A DNA stretch of 64,000 bases from Alitta virens (GCA_932294295.1 OW028579.1:28345250-28409249); one strand, 5' to 3'; positions 1 through 13,584 are shown, counted from the first letter of the stretch. A program made the numbers and translations. Notes: a model not told the origin generated them from the letters alone.

Positions 1-1250
1 AAGAAAATGGATTTGTGAGATCCATGCGTGCTAATACTAGTATTCCAAGCAAAATGAGAATTTCATGTTCAGTATTTATAAGACATGACTTTACAAGAAT
101 ACCTGTCTGTCCCAAAGTTATCAAGTCCAATTGTAAAATTATTTTTAAGTCCCTTTCCAAAAAAATAAAAGATATACAGAAACTTGGAAGTGACTTTGCA
201 TACACTCTTTTCACGCGGCAGCCATTTTTGCATTTTTGCCTCATTGACCTCTCTTTGCACTCAGCTTAAGTATTGTGACGTCATCAGTAGACAATGGCCA
301 TGTTGAGGTCACAGAGTGCAAGAACAATGGAGAAGTAATGATGACATGATATATGATGTAATCAAAATGAGGTCAATGAGGCAAAAAAGCCAACATGGCT
401 ACTGCGTGAACACATTCGTACACAACTAAGAATTTGTAGAGACTTCCACATTATAATGACGCATAATTTCACTTTAATTTTTTTGTGATAGAAAATTACA
501 ACATTACGAAGCGCTCAATATGATTTATCACTTCAAATTACGATGTCTTCCAATACAGCAGCATCTTGCTATTTGCACAGCCGGTACCTGCATAAAATTC
601 ATCACAATACTTTTTTTCAATCATTCACAACTACATCACATTCTTATGGAGATAAATGGACACAAAAAATTCACTTGTCATAAATTATAATTATGATCTG
701 GAAACATTCATCATACTTGCAGATATAGAGAACCAGTGCTTACACAATGCTAAATGAATAGCACTACCTCAGCATTTTTTTACAACCAATAATCTCACGG
801 TGTTCGCATTTAAATAGACTTTTTTCAGTGACACACTCTACATGATGTAGTGTCAGCAAATCATAAACTCCAGCACACTTTTTTCAGACATCAAAGCATT
901 CCACACAAACTCAAAAAATGCTACCTTTATAACGAGTCTTTGTAAGTAACAACCTATAATAGGGCAACTGCATACTAGGTATATACAGTATACCGAAATT
1001 CATCTTTTAGCATACGGTCTCTTACTAACTGGCTAACCAATTTTTTTGTAAGTTATCAATTGCAAGATCAATAACATAGCCTACTTTTAAAATTTTCTGT
1101 ACTGCGACTGAGCAGTTACAACTTCAAGACAAGGTCTCCATCGTATGACCAAATCCATTACAATATTATTTTTCTAAATGAAATAACTGACTTACAAATA
1201 CATATGTATTTTTTTTCTCAAATTTGAGAAACGCTTAACTTGGAACTATA
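1..1250. other. 3' flank of the SLC16 gene
   Basis: AT-rich non-coding sequence downstream of the transporter stop codon. It probably holds the 3' UTR. A variant poly(A) signal (ATTAAA on the minus strand, 478-473) is a candidate end but unproven. A short inverted-repeat element lies at 211-410. No protein-like open frame with family resemblance is visible; the short frames at 15-269 are antisense to each other and overlap the repeat. Confidence 0.5.
211..410. mobile_element. MITE-like element, about 200 bp, with about 40-bp inverted ends
   Basis: The left end (211-252) and right end (369-410) are imperfect inverted copies. Both arms contain TTTTGCCTCATTGACCTC on one strand or the other, and the outer parts CACGCGGCAGCC and GGCTACTGCGTG also pair. 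Inner segments around CTTTGCACTC and GAGTGCAAG can pair too. There is no coding capacity. I infer a non-autonomous DNA transposon; no target duplication was identified. Confidence 0.6.
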
Positions 1251-4200
1251 CTAAGCGTCAGGATAGTCTTCTGTGATGGTCACTTTACGGTTGTCATTGA
1301 CGATGCGTCCCATGTCATAATCATGCTGCGATACTCCTTTCTTTTTTTCTTGCCACCGTCTGACGCATGGGATGAAGAATAACATGGCTCCTGAAATAGC
1401 GATAATGACCCCTGTGATCCAAAAGCCAGGGTCGTAACTGCCCGTCAAGTCATAGAAGCCACCTGAAATATGAAAAGAAATGCATATTTATTAGTTATAA
1501 AGGAAACCCAATGTGTGGCAAATTAATCTTTGTGTAGTCGACACTCTGAAATGCTTTCAATGCATATTGAGTCTTCGCCATATGATATGACCAATGATAT
1601 GACTTGCTATAAGCATTGTACCCACTACCCTGTAGTGTATTTACTGTGAAACCAAACAATCAAGGAGCTACCGATAGGAATCCTGGAATTGGCTTTGTAT
1701 CAAAATTGACGTAATATTGTCAATAAAATGCATCTGTCTCGACATACTTCATATACATGTATTATAATTCCTTTTTGATATTCTTTCTATAATGATACCG
1801 GAACATTTTCTGCTAGGCTTTGATATCGTCTTAAGATTAAGGTGATCTACAGATTTGCAGAGACTTATTACTTAGACTCCAACAACATAATTCTTAAAAT
1901 AAGCTTGGTTATAACTTTCAATCATGTACCTGTACTGCATTAGTACAAGCAAACCACTGCAATATTGTACAGTAATTTACTTTAGCAAAAGTCCTGTTCA
2001 TTTGTCGTCTATATTTCCATCACTATAGATTCACATGAAATGTATCATTATCATGTAAATCGTAATTGTATGGTGATTTCTTTTTTATCTTCTTTTGTAG
2101 GCGGCCATTTTACATTGACCTAATTTATGGAAGTCATTTCAATAAATCAGCATACTGCACATTCTTCGAACTAGTTTACTCCAGACCGTTAATGTTATCG
2201 CATTCGACAGATAAAATAAATTTAACATCCGAATGTAATTAATATGGCTCTGTATTAGCTATGCACTTAACCGAGTAATCATATCAGCATAAATTATTTT
2301 AATATCAGGCATAACCTTTGAATGGCTGTCTCGCTAACAAGGGCGTCGATTTATCTTGACGGGAGGGGGGATGCAGGCCTACTTTGTTGCACCCTGACTT
2401 TCCCTCACACGTACAAGTGGTGGCAGTTAACACGCGGACACTTGTCAAGAGTAAAGTAATGGTGGATCATTGATATCAAACTAATTTACTGATAAACACG
2501 ACAAATATGTGATATAAAGTGTAAAACTGTTTAACAAAGCACAAAAATTTCAAAATTTAAGTGTGTAGAAAAAAGATAATTTTCAATTGTAAATTTCATG
2601 GGGGGGGGGGATGATTGCATTGATCATCCTACCTTCCCAAAAAGTGGGGGGTATATATCCCATTCACCCCCCCCCCCTCCCCCAATCCCCTCCTGAATCG
2701 ACGTCCCCTGCTCAACAATGTAATAACTACTTGATTTTTAGAGATAACATTCCCCACAACAAGATTACTTGCATAATGCAGCTTATCATATGTACAAAAG
2801 GTTAAAGTGCCAGTTAACAGCACTGACAACTACGCTTGAAGTACTCATCGACTTCCATGAACTTTTGATATTCGAATCACAGGTGCAAGAATAACCGTGA
2901 AATGACAAGATAAAAGTTTCGATTAGTACATAAATCAATACTTGTCAAGAGAGCATACGTAAAATTTCATTAGTCGATAATCATATAGGTACAGTGTTTT
3001 GTGCTTTAAAGATTCCATAAAAATCTAACATACAGTTTATATACACTGACCAACTTTTATCATAATTGGCAAATTTTAATGGAGGGAAATGGGTCATTTG
3101 TTGGTCTGGTTAATGAAGACATTAAACATTCTCCCATTTAATAATTTCAGAGTTTTCAACAATTAACTTGCCATTGGTGGGTATATTTACAGAAATTTTA
3201 TCTGCTGCACCGCTAAACAGTTGAAATGCCCATATTATAAAAATATTAAATTTATTCTTAACTACATAAACATCGAATTATTCTCACCATTTATTATGAC
3301 TATATTGTGCATTATTTTATTCTAAATGACAAAAAAATGGTGAGGAGGTCTAAACAGTAATTTTGTATTAATAATGAGATATAGATTTCAACTTGTTATA
3401 TATAGTCACCAAGAAACATTCAGAGACTAATTGTTACTCCTAATCTTTTATATTATTAGAACAGATTTATTGTAGAACACAGATGTTTCAAAACAAAATA
3501 ATATATCAAGGTGTAAAAAGAATGGAATGACAAATGTAATTATCTTTGCAGTATCCATATATTTAAAAAGAATTTAAAGAGGATACTGTGAATACATATT
3601 AGAATAGCTATCCCATTACTCAATGACCATACTTAAAACTTAATCAGTTTTCTTACATACTTTTCTTTCTTAAATATGAAACCAGCCAGTTTTTTCCCTC
3701 CTTTTATTATTACTATTAGATATTTCTATACTGCACATAAAACAATTAAACCGAAATTGACCTAAATGAGAATTGTATTGTGATGAGCTGATATGTGAGA
3801 ATTCAAACCTCATATTGTAACTAATTATTAGTTATATTTATTGTAAAATTGTTATTATCTAATTCGTAAAAGCCATATATGCATTTTGGCATCAGGCTAC
3901 CAAAAAGGATCTGATCTTTGTAGTTATGATTACATTTTGAATGTACATATAACGAAATATTATGGTCAATAAATTCTTGAATCTTGAATCTAATAAAAAA
4001 AATTCATCGCTGTATTTTTATTCCTTTAATACACGTGCAAAAAAAATCATTGCTTGCTAATCTTCCGTTGCTTAAGTTCTTCACACAATTCTTCAACTTA
4101 CATCTTTTTATTATATCCAGTCATATGAATGTGTAGAAGGTCATACCAGTGATAAATGATGTGTCACAATAGAGTGCTCCTAAAAAGCCCTAGTGTTGTA

Positions 4201-7200
4201 GGGTCAGTAGGTTATTTGATAGGATCATAGCCGGATGTTAAATATGTGAACTACATTTGTCATGATATGCTTGACCTGTGGGCTAGCTTTTTTTTTCTGC
4301 TATATAATATCACACGAAAAATATGAAGATATCTGTATGTATTTGTGTTATTTAAATCGCAGAAAAATGTGACATATTTTAAACTTCAGATTTTGTAACA
4401 AGCAATTCCTTGTTTTTTCATTGCGGAATGTGAGGACTTTGTGAGAATTAACTATTGATAATATTGTTCAAGGGCAAAATGACAATAGTTAAGCTTCAAC
4501 TAATAATACAGTTCAAATATAATTGAATTGCAAATAAACATTATTTAAAAATATATTATTAACATTGCATTGATGTTTGTAAAAAAAGCAAATACATCAA
4601 GGACTGATCACTTGCTGATATTTAACTAACATATTGATCAGCGCAATATGAATACTGAATTGCAAATTGTTTAAACTTTTTCTAAATAGAACATTTATAA
4701 CACTAAAAGGATTAAATCTAAAATAAAAGCAGAATAAAAAACATAAACTTGCCTTATTCTGCCTGTCGACCTAGCATTATGAATTACACATATCATAGCT
4801 GCCACGATGCATTCTTTGAAAATTTTAGATAAAATATACAATTGCACAATATCTTCATATTAGAAAGTGCACCTACTTAACCTATGATACTACATCAAAA
4901 TATTTCAGCTGTAACAATTTGATAACAATCATACAATGATAAAATCAGATTTCAATTTATATATCATAAGTATACTGTATTCAATAATCATGACAAAATT
5001 GTGTTTTCACATGGACAGTTATGTCAATTCTATAACTGCATAAATGGGAAAATTCACCAAAATGGGCCCTATTTTGGCAATTAAGATCAAAAGCAGCATT
5101 CGGGGTGACTGAATTTATGATGCAGTATTTTCACATCAATGAAAATTTTGTGTGTTTAACATTGACAATTTGTCACAAATATGAAAACTCCGTTTTTCCT
5201 ACGGAATACTTCCATCAATTTAAATAACTACAATTTACAGACTTTTTTTTTGTTGGTCAAAATGGCAGAACAAATATGCGTTGCATCCCACCTCAGGAAA
5301 ATAATCATAGTCCGTAAACGGAAAATATATTCATGTATATTTATCTCCAAATTTACCTTGTATTTTTTAGGGTATTGTTTTCTTGTATTATGGGATTATA
5401 CAACCTATACGGAATAATCATATTTTCTGATGTGATCAGAATATGCACAATTATGTTATGCAATGAATATGTAAAATACTGACGATTTTCTCATTTATCA
5501 AGCATTCTCTCATTTATCAAGCAAACTTCATTAGTGTCCCTGAATTTAAGGTATTTTCCTACAGTTCTATTGAGATATATATCAGCTGATAAAAATATAA
5601 ACCAAACATTATACGTAGTGTATATATATATATTAAGCCTTTGAAATATCTGAACTCCCTGGGGAGCATACAGCTGTCGCATCATACTGCACCATCACCG
5701 AGCAATCCTATGCCATCTCAGCCTATAGCCAACCTCCCCATTTACACCTGGGTGGAGTGAAGCAGTGGTTGAAGGAGGATCTGCTTAGTTCCTCTATGCC
5801 ATGCCTGGGTTTGAACCTACGACCATGCGTGTAGGAGTCCAATGCTCTATCCAGTATCCACTAGGCCACGACACCCCACAATATATATAGTATATATATA
5901 TATTAAGCCTTTAATCACAATACTTATACAACAAGTATAAACAAGTATGCAATATACAAACAATTTATCAATTTATCCTAAGATCATTTGCATCATCTGA
6001 CATACCTGCAATTGGAGGTCCCACAATTGCCCCTATTCCTTGAAACAGCAGCGTCAAGCCGAATGAATTTGTCAAGCATTCTAATCCTAACAGATCCACC
6101 AATACCACTGACGTTAATGACACATACACTCCTGCAAACAAACGTTCAAATAATATGTTAAGAAAGAAAAAAACACCAGTAAATGATCAATAATGGCATA
6201 AACTGACAACAATAGTAACAGCTATACATTCATCAATTTAGAGAAGAATAATCAAATGCGACCAAAAAATAAGGAATAGTCTAATAGCTAACTTTGTCTT
6301 GGCACAAGAAATCAAATTATTTCACTGTTATTTGGATTATACAGTTATCAAGGCATCTGCATATTAATGCACAGTAGCAAAAGTGTGGTGTCCTGAATGA
6401 GTACAATAAACATTTTTTAATGTAACAAGAGTAGTGCATTTGCAGTTGCAGAGCCTACTGTGAGGTATATTCAATGCAATGAGAGATGATACAGTATCAT
6501 ACACCACTCTCCTTACCTAAAAACATTCCGAAGCATGCAGCGTAGGTCGCCAGGAGAGGAAATGTCACACAGAAGGAACTAAGAACAGTTGATATTCCAC
6601 ACAACGTGAGGACAGTGTTATAAAGCATGAGGCGGTTGACAAAGGGACGGTCAGACAGCCAGCCGAACACCACACGACCAACTGTGTTGGCAATTCCTAC
6701 GATAGAAATAAGTAAGGCTCCCTGGTTCTCCGTCATTCCTAGTTGGATTGCTCTGTCTGGCAGGTACATGTACGGTACACAGAATCCTACACTAGTGAAG
6801 AAGTTAGACATGGCAAACATCAAGAACAGAGGGTCCTTCAACAGACCGAAGTTTGTCATTTGTCGTAACGCATCCTTCATTTCTGGAGAACAACACGTAG
6901 ATTCTTCAGAGTCTGACAAGTTAGGAAGTGACAGCATACTTTGCGAGTACATGTTAGGATTGGATCGATACAGAGGGATGTTACGCAAGCTGCTTGTGTA
7001 AAAGACATCTTTCCTAGCGATTGGACCCAGGTGATCTGACTTTGTTGGCGAATGTATCACAGGCTTGTGTAAATGGTCCTCACTTTTGTGTCGCTTAATG
7101 AGACTTTCAGTTTTATCTTCTTGTTGGATTGTTTGTAAAGACCTAAATTGGTGACGTTTTATTGCCAGATGCTTGTTAAAAATTGGTTTGCGTGTAGGAG

Positions 7201-9702
7201 TGTCCGTAGGTGACTCTGGAGTTGATTCCTTTTCGTCGATGTTTATTTCTGGCAAATCCAATTTGTTGACTTTTCCATTCGTCACAGATGCGCCTTTTTT
7301 GTAAGTTACTTTTGATTGGGTCGATTTCTTAGTTGACGTCTTGTGCATGTCCATAATATCAAGTGGCCTGAAGAGGGCACCACACACAATGCAGTTAAGA
7401 ATAAGTGCTGCCATGATTAACGATGCTCCGGTCCACGAGTATTCATTCACAAGCACCTTGGAAGCGGGAGCAAAAATGAAGGTTCCTAGACCAGAACCAC
7501 ATACTGCGAGACCCGTGGCAAATGCTCGCTTCTTTTCAAAGTAATATGTTACGCTTACAATGGCCGGCAGGTATATCAACCCAAGTCCCAAACCTGCAAA
7601 GAAAAGTCATGATTCAATATTTAAGTTTATTTAAAGTTTGCAATTTTATCTTAACATATATATGTGTGTGTAGACAATGAAAACCTTGTCTTCATTATCT
7701 TCTCATCTTTTATGTCACATTTGAAGCTATCAATTACTCAGCCTATACAACAACGCATGGATACTCTTTATTCTAAATGTCTAGTTACGTCTCTGGGCCA
7801 GGGCAAGGACTACTGCACGAACAATCAAACCACAGACCTGATAACAAGCAACCCAATTCTCGAAAGAAAGAGGTCAATGGCCTTGAATAAATATATTCAT
7901 CAATGAGTGTCATGTATTTTCTTTTCAATAAAACGTTAAATGCCAATGCACAGAACTAAAGCCATTTCGAAAATACCACTGTGATCACTCAACCTGAATT
8001 ATCATAAAAGTGTTTTAATTTCTCAGAAGCTATCTAATATTTCTCTAAGATTTCAACGCATATGACGTGAACCACAATAAAGTTATCGAATTTTTCAGAT
8101 GTATACAACTAAAACTAAATGATCCCACTCTATAAAAAGTTCTTGACGTCAAATGTCTGCACATGTATCCCAAATCCAAAGTATAAATTTCGCAATTGTT
8201 CATTTTATTGCGCAACTGACAATTGTACTCTAGTGACTTTTTACTATCATATTTACATACACTTTAATCTAGAGTCAGCTGATATCTGTAGAATGGAATC
8301 TACAAAACAATTGAATCACAGATGATCTGAATCAGCGGTGCAAAATGACACAAAGGGATCAATTTGGACGGTCGTTTACCTACAAAAAAATATATATGGA
8401 TCTCGGATTGCATTACAATGACCCCACAAAAAGTAGCATAGAGACACAATACACCATTTCGATGCAGAATTATTATCTAAAGACACTTAAAATCAATACA
8501 TGTATAGTGCTACAGCTGTATTGCTGAACAGGAATGATTCATTATGTCTTTTGTCTGTCGATCACAGTTACTGTATGATTCTTTATTTATGTATCGCACA
8601 TTACAATGTGGACAACACATTAGATGATATTTTAATCTGGGTCAGCGAACTTTGGCAATACTGTAGTTCTCAACAGTAAATCAATTTTCACTTATTTTCC
8701 AGATCAAGGTTAGCCATATTAGTTTTGGCTGCCAGGTAAATGGGATTTATTTCAGCTATCCTATGTCATAGTATACAAGTGGAGAATTAATTTGTTATAT
8801 TAACAATATATATTCTGGTCTAACTTGAGGGGCATTTTAATCGCCGCCTGGTTCAGCACACCCATTTTATTACCATATATGGATTGTATCAATTGCACCA
8901 ATAAAATACATACCTCCCACTATGCCGTAGCTGAAGTACAAGAAATAAATATTAGGTGCAAACATGCTTATTATGAAGCCAAAAGCTGCCAGGATTGACC
9001 CCATAATAGTGACCGTTCGACACCCGTAGCGGTTGGTAAGGGCACTTGAAATTGGTCCTGAAAAGAAATAAAAAGATTAGGTTTGTCTATTTGCAATGTA
9101 ATTTCAAGCGACTCTCATCAAGAATATTATCATTCTTCAAGCTTTGAATGAGATTTGCGTTTTGTGCAAAGCATACAATGTCATGTTAATATATTAATGC
9201 GACATTTTCAGAATGTATTCTTTTCAAACGTAGTCAAATAAAACTCAGCAAAATATATGAATAAACAGTCTAGATAATAATGACGAGTAGAATACACATA
9301 ACAGAAAGAAAACATTTCAGGCTTTTACTATTCCTATCATAACATTATTATGTCATTATAACATATTTCTATCATTGACTTTGTATTATAAAAGTTTATC
9401 TTCGTTGACACCTTACCTGAGCCCCATGTTATTCCTATCATTAAGGAACCAATCCATCCGACCTCCCCTCGGCCAGCTTTGAAATATCGAATGAACTCGA
9501 TGGTCAAAATACCAAAGGAGTATGCTACTCCATCAGCAATAATGTGAATTATGAAGGATCCAAATACAACGACCCATCCCCAGCCTCCATCAGGAGGAGT
9601 CGGCAGCATCATCTCATCTTCTTCACTAGGGGGTGAAGGGACCTCTGATTCATCTTCGTGGTCCTCGTGCTCATTGGCTCCAGCGTCGTTTCCGAAACCC
9701 AT
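1251..9702 (-). CDS. SLC16A14-like: SLC16-family monocarboxylate transporter (MCT12/MCT14-like)
   Basis: Major facilitator superfamily transporter, expected to carry monocarboxylates or related small molecules across the plasma membrane. Coding exons on the minus strand are 9702-9417, 9057-8914, 7593-6517, 6131-6006 and 1462-1251 (TAG at 1253-1251). All four introns are phase 1 and the joined frame is open for 614 codons. An acidic cytosolic N-terminus leads into the family signature PPDGGWGW (about residues 36-43) at the first membrane segment. GPISSALTNRYGCR marks the loop after segment 2. A hydrophilic Ser/Thr/Lys-rich loop of about 175 residues (about 225-395) separates the two six-helix halves, and contains FYTSSLRNIPLYRSNPNMYS, typical of invertebrate MCT12/14-like proteins. 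The second half has the GPPIAG motif and a charged C-terminal tail. An untranslated stretch continues upstream to a splice acceptor at about 9767. Family is certain; the subfamily is inferred from the loop motif and from linkage to TRIP12. Confidence 0.93.
2343..2655. repeat. Dispersed repeat family A, copy 1
   Basis: A stretch of about 310 bp that recurs in the same orientation at 30823-31140. Shared landmarks in order: a poly-G run, GCAGGCCTACTTTGT, GACTTTCCCTC, CGTACAAGT, AATGGTGGATCA, CTGTTTAACAAAGCA, a second poly-G run, then TTGCATTGATCATCC followed by poly-C. The copies differ at many scattered sites, so they are old. No inverted ends are obvious apart from the G and C runs. Confidence 0.75.
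5690..5882 (-). repeat. tRNA-derived SINE-like copy (family S1)
   Basis: Read on the minus strand, the element begins with an A-box-like GTGGCCTAGTGG and then a B-box-like GGTTCAAACCC, the order and spacing of a tRNA-type RNA polymerase III promoter. After this head comes a body containing CCCAGGTGTAAATGGGGAG. The same body string occurs in the copy at 48905-49065, so the two belong to one family. Confidence 0.65.
7594..8913 (-). other. Intron 2 of the SLC16 gene
   Basis: A 1.3-kb intron between the second and third coding exons. AT-rich; short frames at 7664-7906, 8119-8325 and 8345-8527 lack any recognisable protein feature. Nothing else seen. Confidence 0.6.
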
Positions 9703-10428
9703 GGTTATTGAATTTGTTAACGGTACTCAGGGCAGTGTGTCGGCCAATGTGAATTGAAGACTGGCATCTGCAAGCAAAACCTGTCAGTGTCAGTCAATAT
9801 AAGAAGTGTTAAAACAAAATTCACATTGCATCATCAATATGCATCACATGTAGACCTAATCAGTAGCTGAGTAGTCAAGCCTATATAGCTATATAGTTCA
9901 TCAAGGCGACCCAAATATTTTGAACTCACAATGAAACAAACCATGGCTAAAAACTAAAGTTGGTAAAACACGAAATCCTGCTCAGCATTTCATCATCTGC
10001 TCCCACAACGCTGACCACGTGATCCGATTTCATGACGTCACTGCACTTTCTACGACTCCTAGACTGGAGAGTATGGTAATCGATATCCAGCTGATCAGGT
10101 ACAACCTTTTTTGTCAACTTTGACAATTTATGACTTTTTTTTAGAATGGCAGCTACAAAAGTGCTCATACAAGTCCCAATACCGGTGGCCAAAAAGTCAC
10201 ATATGTCCACATGTTTAATACCTCTCTAAAGAGACTGTACAAGTAACTTCCTGTCCTTGAAAATTACCCTTCTTTTTTTCATTTTTTTTTCATCATATTA
10301 TTCATATAGATTCTATGGCCGATGCATATTATACTTATTTCCGCAGGTCCATTTTGTGTACTCCATTCCTTGTATTTAAATATGACAATAGGCCTTAGCC
10401 TACTGTACATATATTTAAAGGGTATACT

Positions 10429-10665
10429 GATGCAGTATCGAGGGAATATTTAAACTTGTACTGGTCTCGGGGGAGGATATCAGGGATATACTGCATCAAT
10501 CCATGATATGACCTTTTTATCCCATGCCTCAGATTTTTAATTATTATTTTTTTATTATAATATATATTTTAATATCAGTATACTCTCTTATAAACTAACT
10601 TTCCCTCTGTATATTCCCGGGGAAAGTCTTGTAATGGGGAGAAAATGCATCTAGGCATGGGATAA
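10429..10665. repeat. Possible inverted-repeat element
   Basis: TTATCCCATGCCT (10517-10529) and its exact complement AGGCATGGGATAA (10653-10665) face each other. Upstream, GATGCAGTAT (10429-10438) and ATACTGCATC (10488-10497) also pair. Internal sequence is AT-rich and non-coding. Confidence 0.4.
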
Positions 10666-11235
10666 GTAGGCCTACACCAGAAAAAAAAAAGTTATCTTCC
10701 ATCATACATACATGATGAAATTGCATTGTTGTCTCTTTACAGTATAAGCATGGTATACATTTTTACTATAACATCACTCCAGATGACAATTTAAAGGCCC
10801 CTACTTCAGGTTATCTTAAGGCTGTTTATCTCATTGAGAGTGACAATATTGCTGCAATATTTATTTAAGCAATCTCTTGTTATGTTTATTCTAGAAGAGG
10901 AGGTTCAATAGCCAGTGATGAAAGTTCTTTGTTAGGCCAATAATAAGTGTATTGAGTAATGATTGTTCTTTATTGACAACTGATTACAGCTGGCTTAATA
11001 GTACAAACAGTTTCAAAAACTTTTTAAGTGCACTGCAAAATCTTAGAAAATCACCCAGTTGTTAATTTTGACAAAATTTATGATGCAGAGCTCCAGAGTT
11101 GGAGTCAAGATTCTGAGTCGAAGAGTCTGAGGGTTTTGGGTGGAGTCGGTAAAGGGGTTCACACTGTCAGGAGTGTGAATAGAGAGTGAGCACAGATGAC
11201 TAAATTTTTTACTCCTGCTTATCCTTTTCCACACG

Positions 11236-11625
11236 TCATTCACTCGCCGAGCGATTTACGGATACTCGAGGTAATCTTTAGAAAGCTCCTGGTCCCTCTA
11301 GATCACTCGTAGATATCTAGTGAGGGCAAAATTTTTAAACATGTTCAATAAAAATTTTGCAGATGTTTCGACTAGTAAATTGTGTACCCTTTTACGGGAA
11401 TCACTCGGTGAGCGGTTGGCGAGTACGTCCGTGGCCATTCGCAGCAGGGTACACAGGGGAGACTGTTCATTCGTGTATACTCGCCAACCACTCGTGTTCA
11501 TTCTTGTACAGCTCGTGGAACGCTCAGGAGACGCTCGACGGACCTCAGTGGCCCGCCCGTCGTTCACTCATGGACCACTCACCGAGCGATCTACGAGTGT
11601 CTCAAGGGCGCTTATCAAAAGAATA
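11236..11625. repeat. GC-rich island of unknown origin
   Basis: A 390-bp block, clearly richer in G and C than the surrounding DNA. It is framed by near-direct copies of CACTCGCCGAGCGATTTACG (near 11241) and CACTCACCGAGCGATCTACG (near 11577). Inside, GGTTGGCGAGTA (near 11415) and TACTCGCCAACC (near 11479) are exact inverted complements. Outside the block, short GAGTC-rich degenerate repeats lie on both sides (11090-11180 and 11630-11710). Open frames of about 90-100 codons cross it on both strands but look like products of base composition. Confidence 0.5.
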
Positions 11626-12375
11626 TAGTGAAGAGTCAGTAGTCAGAGTTGAGTAGTCGAAGGGTTTTAGGTGCAGTTGTAGTCAGAATTTGGAGTTGAA
11701 TTTCAGAGGCCTGTGGTAGTAGCTTGGATAAATGTAGTAGGGAGTCAGAGTTAGGCTTCCCCTTTATGACTTCTTAGCGCTGCCTAAATGTTCTAAATAA
11801 CTTTGTTCTAGAAAATTTGCAAAGAACTGGATCTAAAAGTGTCAGTAGGGTAAAAACTAAGTGTATAAATTGCAAATATTAATGTATTCCGTTCTTGCAT
11901 ATATATATCTACTTGTACAAAATTCATTCATAATAGGTCTTAAATCAGTTCTGCAAAATAATTCTGGGTATTTATGTTATAATGAACTACATTATTATCT
12001 AGAGCACAACCTTATAGCTTTAAAAATTTGCAATTGGCTAACACACTGCATCCAGACAAAGTAAGACAATCTGTCAAGGTGACCTTGTGGAAGTTTCCCA
12101 TGAGTGAAATAAGTCTTCACTGCATATGTGCCATTTAAACACTTTTCAGGCCAACTGAACTCAGGCATGCATTTAATTGCCAGTTTTTCAAATACTTCAA
12201 GAAACTCATTTCAGCGATAATTGATGGGCCTAAAATTAAAATATTATATTTCGAGGTATTTCCCCATAACTGGGCAGTATTACTAGTCACTAGTCATAAT
12301 CTGGAAGGCCAAATTGAAGAGCACTCTAGGGAACCATTGAAGTAGTCTTAACATTGAAGTGAACATATTTTTGTG

Positions 12376-12826
12376 ACTACATACTACATACTACATACTG
12401 CATATTACATACTGCATCCTGCATACTGCATACTACATCCTGCATACTGCATACTACATCTTGCATACTACATACTGTATGCCTGCATACTGCATACTAC
12501 ATACTGCATACTACATACTGCATACTACATACTGCATACTACATACTACATACTACATACTGCATACTACATACTGCATACTACATACTACATACTACAT
12601 ACTACATACTACATACTACATACTACATACTGCATACTACATACTACATACTACATACTACATACTACATACTGCATACTACATACTGCATACTACATAC
12701 TACATACTACATACTGCATACTACATACTGCATACTACATACTGCATACTACATACTACATACTACATACTACATACTGCATACTACATACTACATACTA
12801 CATACTACATACTACATACTACATAC
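12376..12826. repeat. 7-bp satellite, (TACATAC/TGCATAC)n
   Basis: About 450 bp of an almost uninterrupted 7-bp tandem repeat, the unit alternating between CTACATA and CTGCATA. Because three units make 21 bases, no stop codon arises in two frames and long fake open frames of 7-residue periodicity appear. Confidence 0.95.
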
Positions 12827-13584
12827 AATGTAGTAATCAGAGTTTTGAGAGAATGATTCTTAAAATTGTGAAAGTCTTAATATAGCCTGCAAAATCCCTG
12901 ATTAAAAAATTTTGATTCTAAATGAATTGTATTCAAAATCTTTTTTTTTTTTAAAGAAATTTATTTTATATTTGTTTTGTTTAAAAGCAATTTAATTATT
13001 TATCTTCTTTTTCTTTTCATAGAGAAAACACAGGTTATGTTAACTTTAAACAATGTTGAATATCACGCCAAGTAGATCTAATTCATATGATCAAATATTA
13101 TTAAAGGATTAACTATGACTAACTCTAAAATGACATTTATACCAAGTACATTATACAATACATGTGATAAACTTTAATCCATTCAATATCAAAATCTGTT
13201 TGATCTTGTTGAATCTTGTTTTCGGAATTTATCAACCTACAAAAACATCAAAGGATTTCAACAATTCAAGTATAAATTTCATATTTGAATAATAACCAAT
13301 GGCGCAATTAAAGTTATGTATCAACATTATGATCAGATGTTGCAACGAGAGAGTACAAGTCCCTTTGTCAGAAGTTAAAATTTATAGTCGTAATTTGCAA
13401 GGATATTAAAATTACATATTTGTTGTGGTTAACCTCCATCAGTAGCTATCGTGTTGCATAATCATGTGACTCTGACAAATATTACATATTTGACATAATT
13501 TTGTTAAATCACATGCGAAAGTTTATGGAATTTAACATTAAACAATGTTATAAGGCTCATTTAATTGTTTTCATTCATACAATA

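Larger units (their letters stand above)
1463..6005 (-). other. Last intron of the SLC16 gene
   Basis: A 4.5-kb intron between the fourth and fifth coding exons. It holds the poly-G/poly-C bounded repeat at 2343-2655 and a SINE-like copy near 5690-5882. The remainder is AT-rich sequence in which I see no further gene. Confidence 0.7.

Noticed and set aside
6627..7001. 124-codon plus-strand frame
   Set aside because: Antisense shadow of the third SLC16 coding exon.
9947..10210. 87-codon minus frame upstream of the SLC16 start exon
   Set aside because: No splice link to the transporter and no resemblance; the SLC16 start exon begins after its own acceptor at about 9767.
11320..11656. Three overlapping frames of about 90-100 codons on both strands
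   Set aside because: All lie in the GC-rich island, overlap each other in antisense and show no domain.
12373..12885. 170-codon open frame with TYYILHT-type repeats
   Set aside because: Pure product of the 7-bp satellite; no unique sequence except the last few codons.
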